DNA from: Flaveria trinervia | Taxonomy: Eukaryota > Streptophyta > Magnoliopsida > Asterales > Asteraceae | Direction: 5' to 3' | Length of the DNA stretch: 64,000 nt | Assembly (NCBI GenBank): GCA_025506515.1 | Contig: JACCIX010000895.1 | Location: 137,501 to 201,500 of the forward strand | Shown here: positions 1-13,296 of the stretch, piece after piece | Numbering within the stretch: position 1 is the stretch's first letter | Layout of the letters: every line of letters begins with the position of its first letter | Position numbers and translations under genes: made by a program | Notes under the pieces: generated by a model | Told to the model about the DNA's origin: nothing | The model's database searches: none | What the model saw: only the letters and a program-made list of their open reading frames with translations

Positions 1-2164
1 GAGTAGTACTACCCAAATTTCCCCGCTATTCAATATTAACAATTCGAAAATGTGAGGACTTTTCCATGACATCAACACTATATTAATATTATACACAACT
101 TGAATATATAAAGCGTTTGTGATTTACCAGTATGTTATCTCCCCCAAAAGAGATTAAATAAAGAGTGGGGCATGAACTCACCTCATACGCGTGATAGACA
201 CTTAGAGTTTTACTTGACAAACAGAATGGACAGACAACCTTCAGAGGTTACCTAGATCATATAAGTACATGAGTACGTGTAAACAAAGAACATGTGAAAC
301 CCTAAGTACACTACAAACAAGGACTCAAGATTTCAGAGAACAGACATGTTTGACCCAGTTGACCCGTTTGACCCGTTGGTGACTTTATGTGTTGTAAACC
401 ATTCAAGTAATCATACACATATATCATACATGGTTAACATTCAAATAGATCATATGTATACTATATTATCCAGGTATATCACTTAGATCATCATACAACC
501 AAATGTCCTACAAGTCATGCGAATCTAGAACATTAACGTGTCCACTAGTTATACAACAACTAACATGCCACACAAAGATCAAATCACGCACCACATGCCA
601 TGTGAAGCCACTCACGACTTCACATCCTAAACCCTGCCAATCCTACCAAGTAGGGGCCTCAGATTCGCACGCGTGTATGATGATCATAATCATATTCATT
701 AACCATGTTCATTGCATTCAACAAAAATCACAACAATCAATTTCCAGTCCCAAACATGATGTCCTAACTACTAACCAACATCAACATCATACATGATCAT
801 CAAAGTCCAAACATCACCCATGATTATCCAAGCATCCCATACAACTAATTTAACATGTTCTATCACATTAGGATTCATCCATGAACTTACTAACATGCTC
901 CTATCATCCCAAACATGTTCAAACTATCATCCATCAAACTTTGTGCAAATAAAGTTTCTCTTTTGGGAAAGCACATCCCAAATCTATCAAACATCCAATG
1001 CATTCATGAATTCATTAATAATATACCAATTCAAGTTCATATCAACATCTAAGCATGATCAACAACATCCAAACATCATAACTGATCAATTCATATCCTA
1101 AAAAGTTACTATATTTAGTAATGTATGAACTATAACATGTGTTCTTGAATTCCCAATGATCACAACAAAAATCTAACATCTAATCATCACCATGAACACA
1201 TCCATAACATCAATTCATCAATAATTCAACATTACATGCAAAATAAAGTTACTATTATTAGTAAGCTATGAACACCAACTTCAATTCATCAATTTCTTGC
1301 AAGATCAACGTATCTTAACATTCATACAACCTACAAATCATCATACATTCATCAAACAATCATCAACTTCACATAATCATGCTAATTTCGAATTAGGGTT
1401 TGCATAAAACCAAAGTTTATGATCAATCCACTAAAAACATACAATTCATGCATAATCAACGTTAAACAACATGTATTCAATTCAACTAACATCCTAACAT
1501 CATCAATTAACATCATATTCGACCCCATGATGATACAAAATCGAATTTTAGGTTCGGCCATCATGAACAACTCACAAAAACTTGAAAAATCTAACCTTTA
1601 AACGTGTAATTGCTTGCAATTGATGATTCCTACGTGTTGTATGCCTTGTAATCGAACCAAATTGATTCTTTGATGCTTGTTCTTGGTCGAATTCGCAATG
1701 GTGAGGGTGTGTGAGGAGTGTTTGCGGCCGAATGGGGGTGGGAATTAGGGTTTGGGTGTTTTGTTTAATTTTAATTTCCATATTTACCCTTTAAGCCCTT
1801 GTAATTTGTATTTTATAAAAAAACTAGGCTTTAAACTCTTTGTAAAGTGTTTTTAACTTAATAATATAAAGATATAAACTAATGAAAATTATTATATATT
1901 TTATCTTTATAAAAACACAAGACATACGAATAAATAGGCACGTTTCCGCGTTACGCGATTAATTTTCTAATTAACATTTAAAACATGCAAACACATAAAC
2001 CTACACAATAATCACATAATCAATTAGATTATCATTAATGTAACATTATTAATTATTATTAGGTCACCAACGTTAAACGACAACTAGTGTGTGTTTACGA
2101 CACGTGTATGCAAGACTTAACGGAACTAACGGAGTTTGATAACGGAAATTTACCGGATGTCACA
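1..2164 (-). mobile_element. LTR of a Gypsy element (same family as G2), cut by the window edge
   Basis: This stretch matches, with small indels, the LTR at 46286-47721 plus 60170-61396; about the first 570 bases of that LTR lie left of the window. On the minus strand the LTR begins TGTGACATC at 2164, matching the TG...CA ends of the other copy. The bases just beyond (2165 onward, repeated ATACGC) do not look like the purine tract that precedes the G2 3' LTR, so this is either a 5' LTR whose element extends leftward or a solo LTR. Short ORFs in it have no recognisable product. Confidence 0.8.
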
Positions 2165-2548
2165 ATACGCATACGCATACGCATACGCTACGCAAAGTAC
2201 GAATGGATGTCAGACTTTTCCTGCCGAGTAGCTTCACCCTCGTGCCATCCTCAGCAATAATTACCTGCCAACTAAAAATGTATAAAAGTCAGCGTTGCTG
2301 AGTGAGCTCTAGTTTTATAAGTAATAAAATACTTTCTATATGTTGTATATGAAAATACTCTTTTCTGTAAAATACAACCCTGTACTGTATATGCGAGCAC
2401 ACATCAACTATATGAACAAATATTGTTCGTTCTCTTTACTGTATGCCTTGTCTGTTCTGTAAACTTTTATCTTTATGTTTCACTTTCTGTATGGACCAGT
2501 GAGTAATACCCTAATTATATGCGCGATGGATAACGGGTGATGGGCCAT

Positions 2549-2880
2549 CTATATCCCTCGAAAGGGTCAACTGTATCCCTCGAAAGGGTCAACTGTATCC
2601 CTCGAAAGGGTCAAATGTATCCCTCGAAAGGGTCAACTGTATCCCTCGAAAGGGTCAGTGTATCCCTCGAAAGGGTCACTGTATCCCTCGAAAGGGTCAA
2701 CTGTATCCCTCGAAGGGTCAACTGTATCCCTCGAAAGGGTCAACTGTATCCCTCGAAAGGTCAACTGTATCCCTCGAAAGGGTCAACTGTATCCCTCGAA
2801 AGGGTCAACTGTATCCCTCGAAAGGGTCAACTGTATCCCTCGAAAGGGTCAACTGTATCCCTCGAAAGGGTCAACTGTAT
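2549..2880. repeat. 22-bp minisatellite, about 15 copies
   Basis: About fifteen head-to-tail copies of a 22-bp unit whose core is TATCCCTCGAAAGGGTCAAC. Most copies are identical; a few differ by one base or a 1-base deletion. Each unit holds a CCCT-CGAA-AGGG hairpin. Because 22 is not a multiple of three, the array is open in more than one frame, giving spurious ORFs. Confidence 0.95.
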
Positions 2881-3289
2881 ACAATGTACAAGGCCGACCC
2901 ACTCACCTAGGGCATGCTGCAAAGGTCCGGGTCTCGTGCGTAATATGGGGTAGCTAACCCGCACACGGTCGAGCTAACGGCAACATGGCCGTGTCATTCC
3001 TATAAGCTTGCAAGACTTGTTAACATTTTATTAATGTTCCTCTTCTTTTCTTTATTGCTCTTTCACTTTATTATTACAATATACTTTACGTTACGATAAT
3101 AACATACTACATAAAGTCACATACTATAAGTAATAATAATAATAACAATTACAATAATAAGGAACAATCATAAGTAATCATATCATGCATGAAACATCAT
3201 CATTAATAAGCCCTTAGTCAACCTCGGTCAAAACCCTAAAGCACAGACTCCCAGAAATTCTGTAAAATTTTCTAAGTGCTTAGGCGCAT

Positions 3290-3635
3290 GGAAACTATTT
3301 GGGCGCATGAGCCCCTGTTCGGGCGTTTCATCACTATATAGGCGCATCAGCCAACACTTAAGCATTTTTACTTTAGGCGCATGAACTATTAAGGCGTATG
3401 AACTATTAAGACGCATGGGCACTATTTGTGTGTATGAACACTTAGACGCATGAGTAATTCAGGCGCATGGACACTTAGGCGCATGGGCCACTTGGGCGCA
3501 TGGGCACTATTGGGGCGCATGGCCCTTTACTTAGTCGTCCAGCTAACATTTCTAGATGCATGAGCCCCTGTTCAGGCGCATGGGCTGTACTTAATCATTT
3601 CTAAGGTAATCTTAGACGCATGAGCCCCTGTTCAG

Positions 3636-3640
<5 letters not shown>
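3290..3640. repeat. Dispersed CGCATG-type repeats
   Basis: The words GGCGCATGAGC and GGCGCATGGGC recur every 15-40 bases, with GCCCCTGTTC segments between them. The G1 LTR has a comparable zone at 27940-28180 built on CGCATG and CGCACGATTG words. The repeat is imperfect and non-coding. Confidence 0.75.
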
Positions 3641-3678
<38 letters not shown>

Positions 3679-3812
3679 CACATGCACATGCCCATGCACA
3701 TGCCCATGCACATAAACATGCACATGCACATGCACATGCACATGCACATGCACATGCACATGCACATGCACATGCACATGCACATGCACATGCACATTCA
3801 CATGCACATGCA
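3638..3812. repeat. Hexamer microsatellite (CATGCC)n / (CATGCA)n
   Basis: A run of CATGCC repeats passes into CATGCA repeats. It is open in several frames on both strands, which produces histidine/valine and methionine/cysteine ORFs that are artefacts. Confidence 0.95.
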
Positions 3813-3819
3813 ACATGCC

Positions 3820-4048
3820 CTGGTGAATGAATGATGTATTCATAAAATTATTCTTTATTTGTTTAAACACGCAACGCACGCACGCAACGCACACACGCAA
3901 CGCACACATGCACGCACACACGCACACACACACGCACGCACATACGCACGCACACACGCACACATACACGCACATATAAAATTCCTTATTTTACTCCATG
4001 TTTAAACAAATAAAGAATAATTTTATGAATACATCATTCATTCACCAG
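3820..4048. repeat. Perfect 49-bp inverted repeat with a CACG-rich loop
   Basis: The arm at 3820-3868 (begins CTGGTGAATGAATGATG) is the exact reverse complement of the arm at 4000-4048 (ends CATCATTCATTCACCAG). The 131-base spacer is mostly CACACG/CGCA repeats. Pairing stops abruptly at both outer ends. It may be a fold-back element, a template-switch product or an assembly artefact. Confidence 0.95.
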
Positions 4049-5774
4049 TTTGATTTTTTTTTCTTGCAAAACAAAGTATTGATCTTCTTTCTCATTTTTC
4101 CTAATGTGGTGATTTAATCCACTCTACAAATGCAATTCTTGAAAATCTTTAATCTAATTTAGCATTTTCTATATTCAAGAAGGTGATGGAGGGTTAGAGG
4201 TTAATGAAAGAACGAAGATGAAACCAACAAAATCAATGAAATCAAGTCTTTTATTGGGTTTTAATGAAATCGATTAATGGACGGGTTCACGAGGACATCA
4301 TCACTGCTCTAAGAAACTAACAAAATCGATTGATTATCTTACCGTCATGGATGCTAATAGAAGAAAGAAGATGAATACAGGTTTATGTAACTTAGGTTAC
4401 ATATACGTAACTTCAGATTGGGGCAACTCAAGAACTAAAGGAAAGTAGTGGCAGGTTACATATACGTAACTTTGTTATATTACAATTTGGTTGTTTGTTC
4501 ATCTTCATCTTCATCTTCTTCGAGTTACATATATGTGTATATATATATATATGCAAGTTTACATATGGCTACAGATCTATTTTGTGTAATTTCTTTAGAT
4601 ATATCATTTGTGGCTTCTTTTTCCATATAATGTATAGCTTACATATATGTAAACAAGTTTACTTACACGTAAATCTACAGGTAAAAACGTTTACGTATAT
4701 GTAAACAAGCATATATGTAAGTCTGCCTACATATACGTAATTAGATATATTGACATGTTTAGGTAGTTAGTTCGTAGATGACGATGATTTTGAAGATTAG
4801 ATTTGTTGTTGTGTTGCTATTCAATCACATCGAATACACCTCATCCCTTCCTTCTGTAATGATTTTTTTTGTTTTTTGTAATGATATTCAATTGCATGTG
4901 GGGTTAAAGATCGCTCCTGTAGTTTCCTCTTGAAATGATCTGAAGTTATCCATTGCTATTGATAATTGCAACATGATTTCATTAGTAGAAAAGATATCTG
5001 ATGATGATTGCAACTTGATTTCATCTGTATAAAAGTAATGTGGATAGAACTAGTAACATCAAGATGAAGAATAGAGATGATAATGAACACATTTAGTTAT
5101 ATGTAACCTAATGAAGATGGCGATGAAGATGATGGAAAATGGGTATCCGTTTATGATACATATAGTACCCACTCATGGCGTACTTATGTAAGTATGATAG
5201 CTATGAAGATGAAAATCAACAAGATACAAAAATGGTATCACGTTCATGAAGAACAAAATGAACAAGACGAACATTTTGTATCGTTGTTACATATACGTAA
5301 GACAATTGTTACATATACGTAATACTCTTGTTACATATACGTAACACCCCTGTCACATATGTGTAGTACATAAGTTAAGTTAAGTTATATTATATAAAGG
5401 TATTTATACGTGTATGTATCTTAGAATGACAACTACCATGTTGATAAAACATTCAGGTCTATTGAATGTTAAGGTTCATACGTGATTTTTATAACACATA
5501 CATGCATCTAGTTTTAAAAATTAAGAGAAATGAAAGAGAGAGAAAGAGAGAGAGATATTTTAGGGATTATATTAACTAAGAATGAAAGTTTCTATACCTT
5601 TATAAATATGTTTTGCCTATTATACCCTTACAACCTTATCAATAATTCCTTTAACTATATTTTATTTACAATCTTATCATTGTGTGATCTCAATCATAGA
5701 TTACACAAATCAATGGTGGATTAGTGGTTTTCTTAATATTCTAATAAAACATAGTTTTCATTGGAACCCTCCCC
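4049..5774. other. Non-coding; right end of a TIR element at 5774
   Basis: No convincing coding sequence. The right border, ending CATTGGAACCCTCCCC before a TATATATA tract, has the same layout as the ends of the element at 14255-14635, including a GAAAAC-type inverted motif. No matching left end is visible, so I report only a probable right terminus of that type. A short GAGA tract lies near 5530-5555. Confidence 0.5.
4395..5345. repeat. Dispersed GTTACATATACGTAAC motifs
   Basis: The near-palindrome GTTACATATACGTAAC or its core ACATATACGTAA recurs near 4396, 4454, 4728, 5287, 5310 and 5332, with variants around 4640-4700. The same word occurs in the TIR element at 14255-14635 (about 14525-14540), which supports common origin. 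Confidence 0.7.
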
Positions 5775-6465
5775 TATATATATACCATATTTATTAGGCT
5801 TGAGAAACTCACAGTTACCACGACAATTGTGGTTATATAGTTATATCAAAAGTTTTATGAGAGGGTGTCGGACGATATTTAATTCGTCCTTAAGAGACAT
5901 CCACGGATAGATGACTGTAAAAGCCTGACTAGGTATCTTTTCAAAATCGTATCCTAAAAATTTCGACGGAATACTTTGACGTCGTTAAAAGTTCAACCGA
6001 CAAACGATGAAAACATGTGTTCCCATGCACTAATTTGATATAATTATCTTTATAGAATGTTAAAATTTCTCCTTCGTTTAGTCGGAGAATAAGTTGTCAA
6101 AAGTATTTATAGGGTGTCTTGCTATTTCGAAAAACTCCGAGTTTTCTAAATTAAATGTGTATGGTGCCCCTGAGCCTACGATTTATCTTTGTATATATAA
6201 CTACTGGGCCGTCTTTCTACAAAAAATAATAATAATAATAATTAAGAGACTTCAAATTTTATAAATCATATCCTTGGTTAAATCATGACGGCATTTATTA
6301 TATAGATCCACTGTTGAATAAAAAATAATAGTAGGATAATATTCTCGTTTTATCATTTGACATCGCGAGCACATTTAAACAATTTTATATATAAATGTTC
6401 TAGTAAGGATTCAGTGAGGTTCAATTATTTCACCAAATCTATGATAAAGGTGTCATCAGCACCCG
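5775..6465. other. Upstream flank of the terpene synthase gene; no gene seen
   Basis: AT-rich sequence with no supported ORF. An AATAAT microsatellite lies near 6223-6242. The part at 5860-6200 is less AT-rich and could be an old transposon fragment, but I recognise no ends. Confidence 0.5.
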
Positions 6466-6472
6466 TTATATA
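6466..6472 (+). promoter_or_regulatory. Candidate TATA box of the terpene synthase gene
   Basis: TTATATA lies 67-73 bases before the start codon at 6539. Transcription starting about 30 bases downstream would give a 5' leader of roughly 40 bases. This is inferred from position only; the region is AT-rich, so a chance match is possible. Confidence 0.35.
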
Positions 6473-6538
6473 CCCTTTCACTCTACTTCAAATTCATGCA
6501 ATTCATATATCAATATTCAAAATTAATTTGTCACGAAA

Positions 6539-9051
6539 ATGTCTATCAAACAAGAGGATGTTAAGCGCCCCCTTGCTACATTTCCTCCTACTGTTTGGGG
6601 AGATCAATTTCTTCTCTATGATCAGGTCTTAACATATCGATAATAAAAACAACAATTTTCATGTTTGGACATGTTTTTAAACATAGTTGACAAATGATTT
6701 AAAATTTAAAGCAAATTAACATCATCATATGAAATGATATGCATATTCAAGCTTCCAAAAATGTTTTTAGATATTTTGCGTTCGTATACTATGAATGTAA
6801 CTGTAATAATCTTTATTGTTTGTGATAGAAGCTAGAAGATGAAGTTGGAGTCGAAAAGGTAGTTGAAGACCTCAAAGAAGAAGTACGGAAAGAAATATTG
6901 CGAACATTGAGTATTCCTGCAGAACATACAAAATTGTTAAAGCTAGTAGATGCAATTGAACGCCTAGGCATTGATTATTATTTTGAGGAGGAGATCAATC
7001 AAACCTTGCACCACTTCTATGATGCATACGGCGACAACTGGAATGGTGTTGCTACTTCAGTTTGGTTTCGAATCATGCGACAACATGGCTTTTTTGTTTC
7101 AAGCGGTTAGTGTGCATATATTATGTTTATATATCATGATGCAAAAGAAGATGGTGACATCTCTTATGAAATGAAACAGATGTTTTCAACAACTATAAGG
7201 GTGAAGATGAAGTTTATAAGGAGCCATTAGAGAATGATATTGAAAGTTTGCTTGAGTTGTACGAGGCTTCATATGTAAGAGTTTCTGGAGAAGTCGTATT
7301 AGATGATGCTCTTGCCTACGCAAGAAGTCGTCTTGATATTATCTCGAAAGACCCTTCTTTGAGCAACTCTGTCCTCAGTAAATGGATACAAGAAGCACTA
7401 AAGCAACCTTTGTATAAAAGGGTGCCAAGAATCGAGGCATTGCGTTACATACCTTTCTATGAGCAACAAACTACTCACAACAAGTCTCTACTAAAGCTTG
7501 CTAAGTTAGGGTTCAACCTACTTCAATCATTACATAAGAAAGAGCTTAGTGAAGTTTACAAGTATGTGCATATACTATGTTCCTTCAAACTTTTAAATAG
7601 TGTTATATTCTTAAAATATCGTATAATCTATATATATTCTTAACTTATTAATGTAGATGGTGGAAAGGCTTCGATGTCCCAACTAATCTTCCCTATGCTA
7701 GAAATAGAATGGTTGAAAGCTACTTTTGGTCATTACGTGTGTACTCTGAGCCTAAATATTCTCAATCTAGAATGTTCTTAGCTAAATTTCTTTCAATGGA
7801 AACAATTCTTGATGATACTTATGATGCATTTGGTACGTTGGATGAATTGGAGATCTTTACCAAAGCACTTAAAAGGTATAATGAACCAATCTATACCTTT
7901 TCCTCCATTAACAAAATATATATGCTACTTAAAATCATCAAGTAATTACATACATTATAGTTGGTCAATCACATGCTTGGACGGTCTACCGACGAACATG
8001 CAACTTGTATACCAAATGCTCCTAGATATGTATGAAGATATGGAAAAAATCTTGACAAAAATGGGGAAAGCACATCATATCAACTATAGCATGCACGCAG
8101 TAAGTATTCGACTTTCATGCATTTCATTCAAACATTTGGTTAGTTAGAGTTCTTTTATTTTATTTGGGTGGGGGGGGGGGGGGGGTGGATGTGTTTGAAC
8201 TCCAACGATGTTAATATTTGTATATTTTTAATCATTGTATTTAAACATTTATATATCTATTTTTAAGGTTATATCTAGAGAGAACTGATTTGCTTGGATG
8301 TGATTGTGCCTATTATGATTACAGATGTTGGAGTACATTGGAAGCTATTTGAAAGAAGCTAGATGGGCAAATGAGGGGTATATACCAACAGTGATGGAAC
8401 ATAAAGAAGTAACAATTGTTAGTAGCGGGTATAAAAATACCCTAATAGCAAGTTTTCTTGCCATGGGTGATGAAATCACGGATGAAACATTCATATGGGC
8501 TCTAACCATGCCTCCTCTTGCAAGATCTTGTTGTGTACTATGTAGGACCATGGATGATATTGTCACTCACAAGGTACATCCAAATTGTATCTTTACGATG
8601 CAAAAATGCTAAATAGTTTAGGTGTTATTTATTTTTGTGCATACGCTCGTGTAATCGTGTTAAGCGAGTGTTTTTAATTTTTTGCAAGCAACTAATTAAA
8701 TTCTACATGGTAAAAGATTAGGAATTACTCAGTTTTTTAAATATGAAAAAAGTTCAGGAGGAGCAAGAAAGAATGCATGTTGCCTCTAGTGTTCAATGCT
8801 ATATGAAGGAATATGATGTCAGTGAACAACATGTCTATGACTTATTCAATGAAAGAGTTGAAGAAGCTTGGAAAGAAATGAATCGAGAGTGCTTGAGTTG
8901 TAAAGATGTAGAAATGTCTGTGATTATGCGAGTGATCAATTTGGCACGTGCTATGGATGTCCTGTATACGGATAAAGATCATTTCACACATGTTGATGAA
9001 GAACTCATAAATCATATTAAGTCGCTTTTCGTGAATCCTATCATTATATGA
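6539..9051 (+). CDS. Sesquiterpene synthase (TPS-a type), seven exons
   Basis: Exons at 6539-6625, 6829-7105, 7180-7561, 7657-7875, 7961-8099, 8325-8573 and 8758-9051 join through GT..AG borders into an uninterrupted 548-residue frame. Exon number and the 219, 139 and 249-base exons match the usual class III TPS layout. Visible motifs: RP-x8-W at residues 10-20, RNR (the RxR loop) at 264-266, the metal-binding DDTYD at 301-305, and the second metal site D445-D446-x2-T449-x3-E453. There is no plastid transit peptide before the RP-x8-W motif, so a cytosolic enzyme cyclising farnesyl diphosphate is expected. Overall it resembles Asteraceae caryophyllene-synthase-like enzymes, but the product cannot be read from sequence. 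Intron 5 holds a long G run near 8171. Exon 7 starts EEQER where many relatives have FEQER. Confidence 0.93.
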
Positions 9052-9435
9052 GTTTAAGTCCTTAACGAGGCCTCGCAATATGTTTCCTTATGTTTGAATT
9101 AATTATATATGGCCATTGTCTTTGAGATGCTATTGGCATATATGATGGTTTGCGTGTCGTTATTGAGGAATAAAGTGTGGATCAAGTTCAGGTTTAAGAT
9201 TATGTACGTGTGATTTTAATTTTCTGTTAGTATATCAAGGTTTGAGTAATAAAGATTGATTTATACTTCAATCATATCTTTGTTCATAATTGTGTTTGTT
9301 ATTTCTCATATGCCAGATTAAGATACACGACCGAGTGGATCGAGTATTTTGGTTTAATTTCCTAAGTACAGTGAAATGTTTTAGAACGTGGGCACATCTC
9401 TTTTTTTAATGCGAACACTTGTGACATGCTTATAA
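9052..9435 (+). other. 3' flank of the terpene synthase gene
   Basis: Non-coding. AATAAA words at 9169-9174 and 9248-9253 are candidate polyadenylation signals, giving 3' UTRs of about 140-230 bases. Nothing else is recognisable before the AT microsatellite. Confidence 0.5.
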
Positions 9436-10074
<639 letters not shown>

Positions 10075-10608
10075 GGGGAGGGTTCAAATGAGAACCACTT
10101 TTTTTTGTGAGAACTGTAGGAATCAATCTCAGCTACTCATTTTTTATCACATGCCATTTCCCCATTTTTTTAAACGTTTGTAACTTTTTTTCACGACATC
10201 ATTTTTTTAAAAAAAATTCATCATAAAATTCATTTTTTTATCTTTCCAACGCCTACCATATTGATATACTTTTCTAAAAAAATCATACATCCGTTGTTTA
10301 CATATATGTAAATCTAGTTATACACATGTGTAGTACTGGATTTACACATGTGTAAATCCGATATTATACATGTGTAAAAACGAATTTTGTTAAAAAAACG
10401 GGATTTTTCTTATTTTTTATATTTTTTTATGAAAGAGAGAAAGTTGGGGAACATTTTTGTGTTTTTATTTTTATTTTTATGTTATTTTTTGATTTATAAA
10501 TTTTTAAATATATTTTTGTTAGTTATAATTTTGCTATTGAGAACTAGTGGTTGAGATTGGTTTCTAGAGTTCTCACAAAAAAAGCTAGTTCTCATTTGAT
10601 CCATCCCC
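10075..10608 (+). mobile_element. TIR element family M1, copy A (about 534 bp)
   Basis: Begins GGGGAGGGTTCAAATGAGAA and ends with the inverted form (TTCTCATTTGATCCATCCCC); the terminal inverted repeats run for about 60 bases with mismatches. It sits inside (TA)n on both sides. The interior holds ACACATGTGTAAAT palindromes near 10320-10380 and no ORF. Two more copies lie at 13370-13899 and 14696-15251. It looks like a non-autonomous MITE targeting TA; superfamily undetermined. Confidence 0.85.
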
Positions 10609-10700
<92 letters not shown>

Positions 10701-10739
10701 ATATATAATATATATATATATTATATATATATATATATA
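10609..10739. repeat. (TA)n tract between two TIR elements
   Basis: Pure TA repeats with occasional TT or AA slips separate M1 copy A from the 2.56-kb element at 10740. Confidence 0.95.
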
Positions 10740-13296
10740 GGGTGTAGTTCTTTTAAGAACCCATTGTATTTACAAGAACCCATTAACTCAAATCCATGGT
10801 TGATCCACTTTAGACTTAATGAGATCTTGCGAGGTGACATGTATATATTTTCTTTAAAAACTTTTCACCATTTTCGTCATTATCAAAACTCATAAATATT
10901 CATGTTTAACAAGAAGGTGACATGTGTCACCTACATGTACCTCATACATATACCACATCATTTCTCATCTTTTCTTTAAAAACTTTTCACCATTTCTTAA
11001 AAAACCTTTATAACTTTTTAATACTAATTTATTTTTAAAAAATAATTGCACCATTAAGCTTGTTTCATTTTTCTCTTTAATTCGGTTATAGTCTCGGAAA
11101 AATATTTCAGAGTTCAGTTCTTACACCATTGTAAGTAGTAGTTACTTACCGTTATATTTTATCCAAGTTTCATTAGTGTAACCACTAACGTAACTATATT
11201 TCAAACCGATTTAATAATGTTAAATGTAATAGATGGAACTATATATTGTAATAAAGAAATTATACTAATGTACCATCATATGTTTATCAAGAAACAAATC
11301 AAAACATCATGATCTTTAAAATCGTAAAAATTCAACATAGAATTTGATAATTATAAAGGATGAGAAATTAATGTAAATATGAAGGTTGTACTGATGCAAT
11401 ATGGGGTTAATATTATGTAAATATAGGAGTTACTCTAATGTAACATGGTGGTTATAGTAACGTAACAATATGGTTACACTAATGTAACATAGGTTCAGTA
11501 ATGTAACAAAAGCTAGTAAATCAATGAATCAACATCAAATTTGGATAACATCACCGTCAACCCAAACCCACTAGCTTCCAGTTGAACACCAACATTCAAG
11601 CCATCAAATAACATATCCCTAATAGTATTGCAAAAAAATATTGCACGTGATCAAATAACCCATCAAATAACATTAAACCACGTGTTGATTTTATAAATAT
11701 TACACCATTAAACTAATCATATTTTTCTATTTAATTCTACTATAGTATTGCAAAAAAAGTTTCGTCCGTACGTTGTTACATCATGTTACAATGTTAATTC
11801 CCATGTAAATCTTGCAAACGGCATTAGATCATATAATCTTACACTACTGTACCAAACTTTTACACCCGATATTAAACCACTCCAATTAACAATACCATCC
11901 CCATTACAACAACTTAACAACCAAATGACATTACACCATGTTATACTAATGTAATAGTTAGCAAAGTTGTAACAAAATCATCTAGTTACACTGTTAAACA
12001 CATGATATTACAACACTCCAACTAAAAGTAGCATAATCGTTACAACAACCAAACGACATTACATCAATGTAAACCAATGTAAATTAATGTAAACTAATAT
12101 TAACAAATGTAAAACAATCTGTATAGTAAACATAAAACAAACTAATCACCATTACACCTGATATTACACAATTCAAACTTACAATAATACCATCATTCAA
12201 CAACCTATCAATCAAATGACATTAAATCATGTAACTACGGCACTATAACCAAATTTCAAAACTATACATAAATCAAATAAAATAACTACACCACTGTAAC
12301 AAAACTAACCTAATGTAAAACAGACTATAAAATAATGTAAACTAATCTGTAAACTATTGTAATTACACTACTAACATTTTTTCAATGTAAACCACGGCAA
12401 CTAAAGAAAAAAATATTTTCTCTTGTGTGTCTTCTACTATTCTATAAACATGATTGAAAGCTTGAACAAGAGATTGAAAACTCATTTGGGTTTGTGTTTT
12501 AAGAGAGAGACTTACTTTGATGGAAAACCCACTTCTAAGTTTTCTTGTTTCCTTCATTTTTAACAAAAACCATCTTATTTTGAGGAAAACCCACTTCTAG
12601 TTGATAAACCCAGATCTAGACCATAGTGTGAACCCACATCTAAACCCAGATCTAAAAGGTGGTGTGGTGGCAGTAATAGTGGTGTGCTCGTGGTGTTAGA
12701 TGTGGTGGTCGAAGAGAGGTTTTGGTGGCGGCTGTAGTGGTGTGCTTGTGGTGTCAGGTGTGGGGGTGGAAGAGAGGTGCTAGTGACTGTAATGGTGGTG
12801 AGCACGTACTATCAATGGGAAGTCTGCTGGTGGAGGTCGACTAGTGGTGATAGTATGAAGGTTGACTGGTGACGATGGAAAAGAGTTACGATGGTGGCGA
12901 TGGCGATGGTTTGCTCGTGGCGGTCGGAAAAAAATTACAGATCAAATTGGTTTTTTAACCAACAACAATCAAAAGAACATACATTAAATAGTTTGGGTGA
13001 GCAAAATGTAAAGATCTAAGAAACCAAGGTAGAACAAGAAGAGAAAGAAGAAAATGGGAAATGATGAGATGAAATTGTAGATCTAGAGATCTCAAACATG
13101 CAAGAAAGATAAAAGATGATACTTTTTAAACATGTTGTCTGACATTTGAAGTAAAAAGTACAAATCAAAAATACCCATTACTCCTCAATTCATATAAACC
13201 ATTGATTGAAGTATATAATATTAAATAATAAATCAATGGCTAGTGTAGGGTTAATGGGTTCTCACACTTTTAAAAGGGTTCTCATATGAGCTCAAT

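Larger units (their letters stand above)
2165..3640 (-). mobile_element. Remnant of a chromovirus-like LTR, reverse orientation
   Basis: Read on the minus strand, about 2190-2320 closely resembles 28965-29090 in the G1 5' LTR: a CACTCAGCAACG block, then TTGGCAGGTA, then a GAGGATGGCA block. Both copies also have a tandem-repeat zone and then a CGCATG-rich zone in the same order. I infer a related LTR in which the element at 1-2164 lies. No LTR ends or coding region are visible. Confidence 0.6.

Noticed and set aside
2537..2957. Repetitive ORFs that look like a repeat protein (SLERVNCIPRKG units), or a CRISPR-like array
   Set aside because: A 22-bp tandem repeat without spacers, open in more than one frame by chance; a CRISPR makes no sense in plant nuclear DNA.
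3601..3975. Histidine/valine-rich and methionine/cysteine-rich ORFs
   Set aside because: Products of the CATGCA and CACG microsatellites.
6357..6632. 91-residue ORF as a separate gene before the terpene synthase
   Set aside because: It is another frame over the promoter and first exon; the true first exon (6539-6625) has the RP-x8-W motif and splices in frame.
12363..12805. Two minus-strand ORFs in the 2.56-kb TIR element as its transposase
   Set aside because: Too short and low-complexity (Thr/Ser/Pro/His), with no DDE motif.
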